Assembly (NCBI GenBank): GCA_002999035.1
Contig: CP027241.1
Span: 1,863,001 to 1,927,000, forward strand
Length of the DNA stretch: 64,000 nucleotides
Source of the DNA: Lachnospiraceae bacterium oral taxon 500
Lineage (GTDB): Bacteria > Bacillota > Clostridia > Lachnospirales > Vallitaleaceae
Reading direction: 5' to 3'
The position numbers were made by a program, and so were the translations under genes. Below are positions 1 through 8,978 of the stretch, in pieces (position 1 is the stretch's first letter; every line of letters starts with the position of its first letter). A model generated the notes under the pieces. That model made no database searches. It saw nothing but the letters and a program-made list of their open reading frames with translations, and was not told the DNA's origin.

Positions 1-2
1 AT

Positions 3-1607
3 TTGGAAAAAGAAGTGATTACCATGACCGGTGCCGGCATTGAGGTCAGTGGTTTTGATTCGACCACAGAGGGCGAAAAGCAGTTGACATTTACTTATAT
101 GGATGTGCAGGCGGTTATGACGATTTATGTCAGCAAGAAGGAACCGGTTAATAAAGAAAAGTTGCAGGAAATCATTGGTCAAGTCCGCCTCTTGATGGAA
201 GAAGAAATGTTTGAAAAAGCGGAAGAAGACTTGCAGCAGGATTTAAAAGCAGCACTTGCCGCAGCGAACGCTGTTTTTGAAGATGAGGACGCAGACAAAG
301 ACCAGGTGGCTGAAGCGGCAGCGAGCCTTCAGCAGGCGATTGACCGCTACCTGCAAAGAGTAATCAAGAGCGTCGAGTTGAAACAGGCTCCGGCTAAGAT
401 AGAATATGATTTTGGCGAAGAACTGGATCCGGATGGCGGCGTACTGATGCTGACTTATGGCAATGGCCGAACGGAAGAGGTGCCGATGACCAAGGGCATG
501 ATTCGGGGCTATGAGGCAGAAAAAGCCGGATATCAGACGTTGACGGTAGTTTATGAAAGCTACTTGGCCGGAGAAATTAAGATTCGGGTCAGAATTGAAC
601 AAACCGAAAAAATCAAAGCCCTGAAAGCGGCAATCGAAGCAGGCAAGGCGGCCAAAAACGGTCCGGAATATGAAAGAGCAAGTCGGTTGGCCAAAGAAGC
701 GCTGGATAATATTCTTGACCGAGCCGAACTTTTGGCTGAAGAAGGAGCGGACGAAAATACGCTGACGCAGGTAATTCGTGAAATTGAACAGGCAATTTTG
801 GATTTATCAAGAGAAATTGCGCCGTTGGTACCGTATACGCCTTCGGAAAGCCAAGAACCGCAAACTCCGAGTTTCCCGATTCTTCCCGGTAAAAAAGAGG
901 AAAGAATTGAAGATGAGAAAATCGCACAGGCTTCCGCAGAAACTTTGCGGGCGCAGGAATTATCCAAGACACTGAGTCAGGAAGACGATAAAAGCCGGAT
1001 TATGGATTGGGCGGCGAAGAGGATTACCGATCGTCAGCTGATTCAAAGTCTGAGTGATACGGCATTAACGGAGTTGGCGGAAAATGTGGCAGCCAAGTTT
1101 AAAGACGAAGCCAAAACCAATTGGTACGCCAAGGAATTAAGTGCAATTCAGTTGATCGGCTTGGTAAATGGTTATGAGGATGGTACTTTTGGAGCGAATA
1201 AGGAAGTAACCGGTAAAGAATTGACGGCAATATTGCTACGGGCAGCCGGAATGGCACCGGCGAAAGGCGAAAAGGCCGGTGACTGGTTTGCTCCGTATTT
1301 ACAGGCAGTGGAAAAAGCGGGCTTGCTGAAGAAAGTTTCCTTTGATTTAAGCAAGGAATTGACCCGGGAAGAGGTTGCAGCTTTAGCCTATGCTTTTGCA
1401 GAGCTTATCGGCAAGAAACCGTTGGTAGCCGGAACAGAAGTGAAGTTTACGGATAAAGAAATGTTTAGTGCCGGTTATGAGGAAGCAATTACTTATCTGA
1501 CACAAAACGAAATCCTAAAAGGCTATGAGGACGGCAGCTATCAGCCGAAAGCGCCGGTAAAACGGTCGGAAGTTGTTGCGATTGTATACCGTTTGCTGAA
1601 AAAATAG
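3..1607 (+). CDS. S-layer homology (SLH) domain surface protein, 5' end outside window
   Basis: Probable cell-surface protein held to the wall by C-terminal SLH domains. The visible 534 residues begin inside a bacterial Ig-like (Big_3) module ending near residue 45, then a helical stretch (about 60-120), a second Big_3-like module (about 122-200, with a GYQTLTVVY core), a charged helical region (200-270), a Pro-rich linker (275-295), and three SLH-like repeats (about 380-415, 425-470, 480-534) with motifs such as NGYEDGTFGAN and KGYEDGSYQPK. No ribosome site or signal peptide precedes the first in-frame TTG, so the real start almost certainly lies upstream of the window. The carried ligand or enzymatic activity cannot be judged from this part. 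Family assignment is confident; function beyond wall anchoring is not. Confidence 0.85.
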   Translation: MEKEVITMTGAGIEVSGFDSTTEGEKQLTFTYMDVQAVMTIYVSKKEPVNKEKLQEIIGQVRLLMEEEMFEKAEEDLQQDLKAALAAANAVFEDEDADKDQVAEAAASLQQAIDRYLQRVIKSVELKQAPAKIEYDFGEELDPDGGVLMLTYGNGRTEEVPMTKGMIRGYEAEKAGYQTLTVVYESYLAGEIKIRVRIEQTEKIKALKAAIEAGKAAKNGPEYERASRLAKEALDNILDRAELLAEEGADENTLTQVIREIEQAILDLSREIAPLVPYTPSESQEPQTPSFPILPGKKEERIEDEKIAQASAETLRAQELSKTLSQEDDKSRIMDWAAKRITDRQLIQSLSDTALTELAENVAAKFKDEAKTNWYAKELSAIQLIGLVNGYEDGTFGANKEVTGKELTAILLRAAGMAPAKGEKAGDWFAPYLQAVEKAGLLKKVSFDLSKELTREEVAALAYAFAELIGKKPLVAGTEVKFTDKEMFSAGYEEAITYLTQNEILKGYEDGSYQPKAPVKRSEVVAIVYRLLKK

Positions 1608-1662
1608 GATTTGGCTGGTATGGCGAGTTTAACAGCAAAAAAATAAAAAACTAAAATAAAAG

Positions 1663-1703
1663 ACGCCGGTTGTTCTGGTAAAAAGAGAACAATCGGCGTT
1701 TTT
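1663..1703. terminator. bidirectional intrinsic terminator between convergent genes
   Basis: A 14-bp stem (ACGCCGGTTGTTCT against AGAACAATCGGCGT, one G-U type mismatch) with a 9-base loop is followed by TTTTT on the plus strand and preceded by an A-rich run. It can stop both the SLH gene and the convergent LacI-type gene. Confidence 0.85.
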
Positions 1704-1718
1704 GGTCTTAACTGATCT

Positions 1719-2747
1719 TTAATCTCCGGTTGAAGCCTTAAATATCAATTCGGACAGAACGTAGGTTACCGCGTAGGCGGAGGTCGGGTATTTCATCCGA
1801 AATAAAAGCTGGGCAGCTAAGCGCTTGCCTAAGTTGTCGGTCTGAACCAGCGCTGTGGTCAGCATATCGGCTACATTGCTGTATTCCTTTCGGCCGTCAA
1901 AGCCGGTCATAAGAATGTCGCCCGGAATCGAATAACCGTTAGCGGATAAGTAGCTTTCTACATATTGAGCAACAAAATCACTGACGCAGACAAAGGCTTC
2001 GGGCATTGATTTCAGCCCTTTTAAAAAGGTATGGATTTCTTCCTCGTAGTGATAAATATTGATCGGATCGGTCAGGCAGATTGCGGGGTCGACCTTTAGC
2101 GAGCAGTCGGCCATGGCATCTAAATAGCCGTGGTAGCGTTCAAAATTGGTTTGGGCATAATGGATATCGCCGATAAAGCCGATGCGGGACCGGCCCTTGG
2201 CCAGAATATGCGCTGTCAGCCGTTGAGTAGCGGAACGCCCTTCAATCAGCACCAAATCGCCCTTTAGGTTTTCTGTCTTGGTCTGCGGCGGAATATCCAG
2301 AAAAACCAGAGGAATCTTTAATTGATTAATCAGCTTCGTCATTTCGGGGTCATTGACATTTAAAACGATAGCGCCGGCAATCTGACCGGAGGTTAAAATG
2401 GCCGGCAGCTGATAGCTGCCCTTGCGCTGGGTGGGAACATAGGTATACATTAGATTAATATTATATTTATTTAATTCCTTGGCAATCTGATGAATAATAT
2501 CCATCCAAAACTTGGAGGAATCCGGTCGGGAAACAATAACTGATACCGTTTGTTCGGCTTCTTTTTCTTGATCGGGGGGAAGCATAGAAGTGATATTATT
2601 TTTTAAATAACCCATTTCTTTGGCTTTTAAAAAGATTTCTTCTTTCAGCCGTGCTGAAATTCCGGGATAGTCATGAAAGGCTTTCCAAACAGAAATTCTG
2701 AAAATACCGATTGCATCGGCAATATCCTGCATCGTTGTTTTTTTCAT
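1719..2747 (-). CDS. LacI/GalR-family transcriptional regulator of the mannoside locus
   Basis: DNA-binding repressor or activator with an N-terminal LacI helix-turn-helix (about residues 3-22, containing MQDIADAIG and SVWKAF) and a periplasmic-binding-protein-like effector domain for the rest of 342 residues. An in-frame TTG lies 9 bases upstream, but GAGGGAG sits 10 bases before the ATG at 2747 and only 1 base before that TTG, so I take the ATG. The gene is divergent from the GH38 alpha-mannosidase, so it probably controls that gene and perhaps the transporter operon; that link is inferred from position. Its leader carries a dispersed two-hairpin repeat (2812-2848) and two TTGAGTWAC motifs. 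The effector sugar is unknown. Confidence 0.88.
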   Translation of the reverse strand: MKKTTMQDIADAIGIFRISVWKAFHDYPGISARLKEEIFLKAKEMGYLKNNITSMLPPDQEKEAEQTVSVIVSRPDSSKFWMDIIHQIAKELNKYNINLMYTYVPTQRKGSYQLPAILTSGQIAGAIVLNVNDPEMTKLINQLKIPLVFLDIPPQTKTENLKGDLVLIEGRSATQRLTAHILAKGRSRIGFIGDIHYAQTNFERYHGYLDAMADCSLKVDPAICLTDPINIYHYEEEIHTFLKGLKSMPEAFVCVSDFVAQYVESYLSANGYSIPGDILMTGFDGRKEYSNVADMLTTALVQTDNLGKRLAAQLLFRMKYPTSAYAVTYVLSELIFKASTGD

Positions 2748-2773
2748 AGTCTGCAAACTCCCTCTTTAATGTA

Positions 2774-2798
2774 AGTAACTCAATTTTATGTTACTCAA
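2774..2798 (-). promoter_or_regulatory. two direct TTGAGTWAC motifs upstream of the LacI-type gene
   Basis: Read on the minus strand, TTGAGTAAC and TTGAGTTAC are spaced 16 bases start to start, just before the regulator's ribosome site. Related TTGAGTA words occur at about 2932, 6483 and 27633. They could be autoregulatory operator half-sites. No palindrome with a central CG, usual for LacI proteins, is seen here. Confidence 0.3.
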
Positions 2799-2811
2799 CT
2801 TTCTCCTGATT

Positions 2812-2848
2812 GAAAGCTCCGCTTTCTGCCCGGGTGGGCAACCTACCT
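2812..2848. repeat. dispersed two-hairpin element, copy A
   Basis: Hairpin GAAAGC-tcc-GCTTTC is followed directly by TGCCC-gggt-GGGCA and the tail GCAACCTACC. Two related units occur at 27370-27406 and 27413-27450 with altered stem bases that still pair. It lies in the untranslated region between the LacI-type gene and GH38. Nature unknown: a mobile palindromic repeat or a small structured RNA are both possible. Confidence 0.5.
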
Positions 2849-2891
2849 GAAAAAGATTGTTATGGTTTGGCAGAACATAGGAAAGTTGATT

Positions 2892-2905
2892 ATGTTACAT
2901 AACAT
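2892..2905. promoter_or_regulatory. perfect palindrome ATGTTACATAACAT
   Basis: A 14-bp inverted repeat (ATGTTA-ca-TAACAT) in the divergent region between the LacI-type regulator and GH38, preceded by the word AACATAGGAAAGTTGA that recurs with two changes at 3169-3184. It is a candidate operator for the divergent pair; binding is inferred only from symmetry and location. The rest of 2748-3220 is AT-rich non-coding sequence with a possible TATAAT at 3133-3138 but no good -35. Confidence 0.35.
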
Positions 2906-3220
2906 TTTACCATAATTTTTTTTTGAGTACAATGGAAAAATGTTATTTTTGTTTACAAAAAAGCAAAAAATGGCAATCTGTCGTGATGCCCTTTGCTCAA
3001 AGCAAAAGAGAATAATTAAAAAAAGAAAAGCCATAGAATTTCAAATAGATAGTTAAGTAGGATTTTAACATTTTATAACAGATTTTGTATATAAAAAGTA
3101 TTTTTCCTCTTTCTTTTTTTAGGTTTTCCGATTATAATAAGAGAGAATTGAGAGTTGGTTAATTGGCGAACATGGGAAAGTTAAGTTAATGAAATATCAT
3201 ATTTCAGACAGGAGGTATTT

Positions 3221-6200
3221 ATGTTTTTTGAAGCAGAGAGAATTCAAAAGATTACGGCTGATTTGCAGGAGTTGATTACCGTCGATAAGCTGGAGCTGGC
3301 GGAAATAAAGATGAAAAGGGGATTGTATAACAGTCCGGCCGAGGCGGAAGCGGCAGTCGAGCCGTTTCAGAGTTTTGGCTTTCACGACCGCTGGGGCGGG
3401 AAAAATATTTACGTTTGGTTTCGGGCGGAATTTTCTGTGCCGGAGGCCTTTGCCGGCAAGCGCTTGGTTTATCGGGTAACAACCTCGCACGAGGGCGAAT
3501 GGGACGCCAAGAATCCGCAGTTTTTGATTTTTGTCAATGGCCGGTTAATACAGGGGCTGGACGTTAATCATACGGAAGTTCTGCTGACGGAGCAGGCAGC
3601 GGCCGGTCAGAAATATGTTGTTGATTTACAGGCGTTCAGCGGCATGGAAGAACATTTATCAGAGTGCAAAAATGTCGTCTGTGTTTCCGACAGCCGGATT
3701 GAGCAGCTTTATTATGATATTCTGGTGCCGTTAGAGGCGGCCAAACTGTTAGCTAAAACCGATTATTACCGGATTGAGATTTTACGCTATTTAACGGCGA
3801 CTGTTAATTTGATTGATTTGCGTCAGCCTTATTCGCCGGAGTTTTATGCCAGTGTTGACCGGGCGCTGGCCTATATGGCGGATGAGTTTTACGGCAAATA
3901 CTGCGGTCATTCCGATATGATCGCTAACTGCGTGGGACATACGCATATTGACGTGGCGTGGCTGTGGGATTTGGATCAAACCAAGCATAAGGTAGAGCGG
4001 AGCTTTAGTACAGTGCTTGAGCTGATGCGCCAATATAAGGAATACATTTTTATGTCCAGTCAGCCGCAGTTGTATCGCTTTTTGCAAAAGTCCAGACCGG
4101 AGCTTTATGATCAGATTAAGGAAAGAGTAAAAGAGGGGCGCTGGGAGCCGGAGGGGGCAATGTGGCTGGAGGCTGACTGCAACCTGAGTTCGGGCGAGTC
4201 GTTGATCCGGCAGGTTGTTTTGGGCAAGCGCTTTTTCCGGGAGGAATTCGGCGTGGAAAGCAAGATTCTCTGGCTGCCGGACGTATTCGGCTACAGTGCT
4301 GCCTTGCCGCAAATTTTACAAAAGGCGCATATTCCTTATTTTATGACGACCAAAATCAGCTGGAATGAATACAATAAGCTGCCCTATGATACTTTCCGCT
4401 GGGTGGGTCTGGACGGCAGCAGTGTTTTGACGCATTTTATCACGACGGCCAATTTTGATGAACTGCCGGAGAAGTTCTTTACTACCTATAACGGCGATAT
4501 CAATGCCAATTCGGTGCGCGGTGCGTGGGAAAGATACCAGCAAAAGGATTTGAGCAATGAAGTGCTGATTAGTTACGGCTGGGGCGACGGCGGCGGCGGA
4601 CCGACCAAGCGGATGATTGAATACGGCAAGCGGCTGGCCAAGGGGATTCCGACAATGCCGAAAGTCGAGTTTACCAATTCGCTTAGTTTCTTTGAAAAAT
4701 TAGAGCAAAAGACGAAAAATAATAAGAAAACGCCGAGCTGGGTGGGTGAGCTGTATTTTGAATATCATCGCGGCACCCTGACCGGTATGGCGCGCAATAA
4801 AAAGTATAATCGGAAATCCGAGTTTTTATATGAGGAAATTGAATGGCTGTCGGATATGGCGCTCGAGCTGGGCGGCCAGAGCTATCCGCAGCAGGAAATT
4901 ACAGATGCATGGGAAATTATCTGCTTGAACCAATTTCATGATATTATTCCCGGTTCTTCGATTAAAAAGGTTTACGAGGATTCCAAGGAACAGTATGAGC
5001 AGATATTGGCGGATGGTCAAAAGCTGAAGGATAACGCTTTGAGCAGCTTACTGCCGCAGATTACGGCTGACGGCAAATCAGTGGTGGTGTTTAATCCGAC
5101 CGGTTTTGAGCGGACAGATGTGGTTGATGTGGCGCTGCCGTCTGCCCATGGTGCATATTTTGCCGGTCAAAAGCTGGCCTCTTATTATTGCCCGAACTGC
5201 GGCGAGCTTAGCTTTTTAGCGGAAAAAGTTCCGGCCAAGGGCTATAAGGTCTTTCTCTTAAAGGAGGAAGAAAACGCCGCGCCGGAATATTTGACGGTTA
5301 GTCCGACCCATTTGGAAAATGAGTTTTTGCGGATTTCCTTAAATGACAAAGGACAGTTTACCTCGATTTATGATAAGAAAGCGGCGCGGGAGATTTTGCC
5401 GGCCGGCAGACTCGGCAATGTCTTGCAGGCGTTTGAAGATCGGCCGCATAACTGGGACGCGTGGGATATCAATATTTACTATCAGGAGAAAATGTGGGAA
5501 ATCACGGAGATCAGCCAAATAAAAGTGGAAAGAGTTACGCCGCTTAAAGCGGTGCTGAAAATTGTCCGGCCGTTCCTATCTTCAACGATTACGCAGTGGA
5601 TTACGATTTACGCCCATACGGCCAGAGTCGATATTGTAAATGAAATTGACTGGAAAGAAAAGCAAATCCTTTTGAAAGCGGCCTTCCCGGTGGATATTCA
5701 TGCCGAAAAGGCAACATATGATATTCAGCTGGGCAATGTCGAGCGGCCGACGCACTGGAATACCAGCTGGGATACGGCCAAGTTTGAGGTGTGCGGCCAT
5801 AAGTGGGCGGATTTAAGCGAGTATGGTTATGGCGTCAGTTTGCTCAATGACTGCAAATATGGCCATGATATCAAGGACAATGTCATGCGGCTAACGCTCC
5901 TTAAGTCGGCGGTGATTCCCAATGAGGATGCGGATCGGGAGGTGCATCACTTTACCTATTCGCTCTTCCCGCACAGCGGCGATTTCCGCAGCGGCCGGGT
6001 GGTGCAGGAGGCTTATTTCCTAAATCAGCCGTTGACAGCCCGTCTTGTGGAAAAGCAGGCCGGAAAGCTGCCGGCGGAGATGTCGTTTGCTTTTGTCGAT
6101 GCAGAAAATGTGGTCATGGAGGTAGTGAAAAGGTCGGAGTATGACGACGCGCTGATTTTGCGGGTGCATGAATGTTACAATCAGCGGACAACAACCAGTA

Positions 6201-6349
6201 TCTGCACCTATTTGCCAATCGAAAGCGTCTGCGAATGTGATTTGGAAGAAAGGGAAACCCTGGAAACCTTAAAAGCAGAGGGCAATCGCTTTGTCTTTAC
6301 CATCAAACCTTATGAAATCAAGACTTTTAAGATTGTGTTTAAAAAATAG
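3221..6349 (+). CDS. GH38 alpha-mannosidase
   Basis: Hydrolyses terminal alpha-linked mannose, probably in the cytoplasm because no signal peptide is present. The 1042 residues match the length and order of bacterial GH38 enzymes: an N-terminal accessory domain (1-230), the catalytic domain with the zinc-site motif GHTHIDVAWLW (about 239-249) and the nucleophile region WLPDVFGYS (about 352-360, Asp near 354), a helical middle domain with NQFHDIIPGSS (about 570), and C-terminal beta domains. The ribosome site ACAGGAGG sits 6 bases before the ATG. It has its own terminator, so it is probably monocistronic. With the GH130 gene and sugar transporter downstream it suggests growth on mannose-containing glycans, for example N-glycan fragments. 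Exact linkage preference cannot be read from sequence. Confidence 0.93.
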   Translation: MFFEAERIQKITADLQELITVDKLELAEIKMKRGLYNSPAEAEAAVEPFQSFGFHDRWGGKNIYVWFRAEFSVPEAFAGKRLVYRVTTSHEGEWDAKNPQFLIFVNGRLIQGLDVNHTEVLLTEQAAAGQKYVVDLQAFSGMEEHLSECKNVVCVSDSRIEQLYYDILVPLEAAKLLAKTDYYRIEILRYLTATVNLIDLRQPYSPEFYASVDRALAYMADEFYGKYCGHSDMIANCVGHTHIDVAWLWDLDQTKHKVERSFSTVLELMRQYKEYIFMSSQPQLYRFLQKSRPELYDQIKERVKEGRWEPEGAMWLEADCNLSSGESLIRQVVLGKRFFREEFGVESKILWLPDVFGYSAALPQILQKAHIPYFMTTKISWNEYNKLPYDTFRWVGLDGSSVLTHFITTANFDELPEKFFTTYNGDINANSVRGAWERYQQKDLSNEVLISYGWGDGGGGPTKRMIEYGKRLAKGIPTMPKVEFTNSLSFFEKLEQKTKNNKKTPSWVGELYFEYHRGTLTGMARNKKYNRKSEFLYEEIEWLSDMALELGGQSYPQQEITDAWEIICLNQFHDIIPGSSIKKVYEDSKEQYEQILADGQKLKDNALSSLLPQITADGKSVVVFNPTGFERTDVVDVALPSAHGAYFAGQKLASYYCPNCGELSFLAEKVPAKGYKVFLLKEEENAAPEYLTVSPTHLENEFLRISLNDKGQFTSIYDKKAAREILPAGRLGNVLQAFEDRPHNWDAWDINIYYQEKMWEITEISQIKVERVTPLKAVLKIVRPFLSSTITQWITIYAHTARVDIVNEIDWKEKQILLKAAFPVDIHAEKATYDIQLGNVERPTHWNTSWDTAKFEVCGHKWADLSEYGYGVSLLNDCKYGHDIKDNVMRLTLLKSAVIPNEDADREVHHFTYSLFPHSGDFRSGRVVQEAYFLNQPLTARLVEKQAGKLPAEMSFAFVDAENVVMEVVKRSEYDDALILRVHECYNQRTTTSICTYLPIESVCECDLEERETLETLKAEGNRFVFTIKPYEIKTFKIVFKK

Positions 6350-6411
6350 CAGGCTCTCCATTGTTATATTTGGCATAAATATTGGTTTGCCTTAAACTGT
6401 AATCAAATAAC

Positions 6412-6457
6412 CGAAACGGTCAAAACAGCCTTTGAGTGGTGGTTTTGACCGTTTTTA
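6412..6457 (+). terminator. intrinsic terminator after GH38
   Basis: Stem AAACGGTCAAAAC paired with GTTTTGACCGTTTTT around a 14-base loop, ending in a T run. Confidence 0.85.
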
Positions 6458-6503
6458 TTGCAGGGGCTTTAACGTATAAAAAAAGTTGAGTAAACAGAGG
6501 CGG

Positions 6504-6531
6504 AAAAAGTTAAGAATGAGATTAACTTTTT
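6504..6531. promoter_or_regulatory. inverted repeat AAAAAGTTAA / TTAACTTTTT
   Basis: A perfect 10-bp inverted repeat with an 8-base spacer, 150 bases upstream of the transporter promoter; a TTGAGTAAA motif sits just before it (about 6483). It may be an operator or a second weak terminator. The rest of 6458-6680 is AT-rich and shows nothing else I can name. Confidence 0.35.
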
Positions 6532-6679
6532 TAATATAAAGAAACAAAAAAAGAAACAAAAGGGCAAGTACTTAGTAATAATCAATGGATTAGAAAGTAA
6601 TTACTCACCAAAATGCATAAATAAAAAAAGAATCTCTTTAAAAATATAGTAATAAATAAGTGGAAACAGAAAAAAGCCC

Positions 6680-6708
6680 TTGACATTTAAGAAAGCAAAT
6701 GTTAAAAT
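6680..6708 (+). promoter_or_regulatory. sigma-A promoter of the mannoside transporter operon
   Basis: TTGACA at 6680-6685, a 17-base spacer, then TAAAAT at 6703-6708. The transcript would have a leader of about 125-165 bases before the first permease. Confidence 0.75.
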
Positions 6709-6878
6709 CGAGTTAATAAAAGGACGGCAATAAAAAAGAAAATGTTAACTAATTATTTGTTGGTACAGATGACAGCGGTAAATGGCGGGATAAAAAGCAA
6801 AATGTTCGCTGTTTTGCGGCCAGGTGAAGGCGCAAGATGCTTAAAGAAAACAAGATGCCAAAAGAAACGAGGAGGAAT

Positions 6879-7838
6879 ATGGCAGATCAAAGTAAAAAAA
6901 GGCTGAAGAAGAAAAGCTGGACAATGGATGATACCGAATTGGCTTTGTTGGGGCTGCCGACTTTTGTCTGGTATGTGATTTTTTGCTATTTGCCGATGTT
7001 TGGATTGATTATTGCATTTAAGAAATATAAGATTGCGACCGGCAAGAGCTTTTTAGTCAGCCTGCTGCAAAGTAAATGGGCGGGTTTCAGCAATTTTACT
7101 TTTTTTATTAAATCCAATGCGTTTGGACTTTTGCTGCGCAATACTATTTTATATAATATAGTTTTTATTGTTTTGGGAATTGCAATACCGGTTGTTTTGG
7201 CAATGATGATTAGTCAGCTTTACTCAAAATGGAAATCCAAGACCTATCAGACGATGATGTTTTTTCCGCATTTTATGTCATGGGTAGTTGTTAGCTTTTT
7301 TGTATATGCTTTCTTAAACCCGGATAAAGGTCTTTTTAATACGATTTTGCAGGCTTTGGGCAAAGATAAAATTGATTGGTACACTGAAGCCGGATATTGG
7401 CCGTTTATTTTAACCTTTATGGCATTGTGGAAATCAACCGGTTACAGTATGGTTGTGTATTTGGCCAGTATTACCGGGATTGACCAGAGTTTATATGAGG
7501 CAGCGGTGCTGGACGGAGCCAGTAAGTTTCAGCAGGCCAGATATATTACGCTGCCGTCAATCAAGCCGATTATCATTATGATGTTTATTTTGAGTTCAGG
7601 GCGAATTTTTTATTCGGATTTCGGTCTGTTTTATCAGGTCACGCAAGGCGTGCCGTCTACGCTTTACGAGGTGGCATCAACCTTTGATACCTATATCTAT
7701 AATGCGGTTATGAATGGTACTATTAAGTTGGAGAGAATAGCGGCCGCCGGACTCTTTCAATCGGTTGCCTGCTGCCTGACGATTTTGCTGACGAATTACA
7801 TTGTAACTAAAATTGACAACGACAGCGCTATTATATAA
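6879..7838 (+). CDS. sugar ABC transporter permease, LplB type
   Basis: Inner-membrane permease of a carbohydrate uptake (CUT1) ABC importer, with about six hydrophobic segments and the EAA-loop motif YEAAVLDGASKFQQ (around residues 206-220) that contacts the ATPase. The N-terminal LGLPTFVWYVIFCYLP and GLIIAFKKY stretches are typical of the LplB branch, which carries oligosaccharides. I take the ATG at 6879 behind GAGGAGG, although an ATG at 6837 behind AGGTGA would add 14 residues. It is first in an operon with a second permease, a lipoprotein binding protein and a GH130 enzyme. No ATPase gene accompanies it, so an MsmX-type shared ATPase is presumed. The substrate is inferred to be a manno-oligosaccharide from its neighbours. 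Confidence 0.9.
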   Translation: MADQSKKRLKKKSWTMDDTELALLGLPTFVWYVIFCYLPMFGLIIAFKKYKIATGKSFLVSLLQSKWAGFSNFTFFIKSNAFGLLLRNTILYNIVFIVLGIAIPVVLAMMISQLYSKWKSKTYQTMMFFPHFMSWVVVSFFVYAFLNPDKGLFNTILQALGKDKIDWYTEAGYWPFILTFMALWKSTGYSMVVYLASITGIDQSLYEAAVLDGASKFQQARYITLPSIKPIIIMMFILSSGRIFYSDFGLFYQVTQGVPSTLYEVASTFDTYIYNAVMNGTIKLERIAAAGLFQSVACCLTILLTNYIVTKIDNDSAII

Positions 7839-7848
7839 GGAGAAGAAA

Positions 7849-8742
7849 ATGAAGAAAAGAGCCTTAAATCAAATCAAGCCGGCGACAAACTTCATCTTTA
7901 ATATTATCTTTGCTGTAGCGGCGGCTGTTTCGATTGTACCGGTTATTTTTGTGCTGATGATTTCTTTTAGTTCGGAGTTTTCGTTAAATCATTATGGTTA
8001 CCGGTTCATCCCGACAGAGTTTTCGATGGCGGCCTATAATTATTTGTGGAGAGAGCGCCGGATTATTTTTAACGCCTTTGGGATTTCAGTGTTTGTTACA
8101 GTGGTCGGTGTACTTTTGGGTTTGGTTTTGACAACAACGATGGGCTATGTCCTATCACGGCGGGAATTTAAATTAAGAGGCTTTTATACCGGCGTTGTGT
8201 TTGTGCCGATGATTTTTAACGGCGGTATGATTGCCAGCTATGTTGTTATGGTTCATGTGTTGGGACTAAAAGACAGCATTTGGGCGCTGATTTTGCCGAT
8301 TGCGGTTTCTTCCTTTAATATTATTATCTGTAAGACTTTTTTCCGCAGTACGATTCCCGATTCCATTATTGAATCCGGAAAAATAGACGGTGCTTCACAG
8401 CTTCAGATTTTCGGTCAGATTGTACTGCCGATTTCCAAGCCGGTTCTGGCGACCATTGGTTTATTCTTATCCTTTGGCTACTGGAATGACTGGTTTCAGG
8501 CGGCACTTTATATTACCAGCACGGAAAAGAACTCTTTGCAGTCGCTCTTAAATCAAATTTTGCAGAATGTGGAATATATGAACAAGCATCCGGAATATGC
8601 AACGGCGCTGCAAGAGCAGATTCCGTCCGAGTCAGTGCGGATGGCGATTGCGATTGTGGTTATTATACCGATTGCGCTGGCATATCCGTTCTTTCAAAAA
8701 TATTTTATTACCGGCCTGACGATTGGTGCGGTTAAGGGCTGA
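7849..8742 (+). CDS. sugar ABC transporter permease, YtcP type
   Basis: Second membrane subunit pairing with the preceding LplB-type permease. It has 297 residues, six predicted membrane segments and the EAA-type loop IIESGKIDGASQLQIFGQIVLP. I use the ATG at 7849 with AAGGAGA 6 bases upstream rather than an in-frame TTG at 7813 inside the previous gene, leaving a 10-base gap that fits translational coupling. The C-terminal YPFFQKYFITGLTIGAVKG resembles the end of the second rhamnogalacturonan permease at 61470, marking both as the same subfamily. Confidence 0.9.
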   Translation: MKKRALNQIKPATNFIFNIIFAVAAAVSIVPVIFVLMISFSSEFSLNHYGYRFIPTEFSMAAYNYLWRERRIIFNAFGISVFVTVVGVLLGLVLTTTMGYVLSRREFKLRGFYTGVVFVPMIFNGGMIASYVVMVHVLGLKDSIWALILPIAVSSFNIIICKTFFRSTIPDSIIESGKIDGASQLQIFGQIVLPISKPVLATIGLFLSFGYWNDWFQAALYITSTEKNSLQSLLNQILQNVEYMNKHPEYATALQEQIPSESVRMAIAIVVIIPIALAYPFFQKYFITGLTIGAVKG

Positions 8743-8907
8743 TACTTGAAAGATTATCAGGGCAGGTGGTGCGGCTGCTCGGAAAGGGCAAGTCTTTCCG
8801 CAGGGGAAAGCAAGTTAAGAAAGGGTATCAGATAGCAGCAGATACTTCCGGCAGCGGAAGGCTGTTTCTATAAAAAAATGTGGCGGCATTTTGAGTGCTG
8901 CTGTAAG

Positions 8908-8941
8908 GAAAGCCGATTTTGACATGCTGTGTCAGGCTTTC
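8908..8941 (+). other. bulged hairpin ahead of the binding-protein gene
   Basis: GAAAGCC (8908-8914) pairs with GGCTTTC (8935-8941), and the inner TGACA (8920-8924) pairs with TGTCA (8930-8934). No T run follows, so it is not a simple terminator. It lies in the 236-base gap between permease and lipoprotein genes, where an mRNA 5'-stabilising or processing structure could raise binding-protein expression over the permeases (inference). Confidence 0.4.
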
Positions 8942-8978
8942 AGGAAAAATAACATGCAAAATAAAAGGAGGAAACAAC

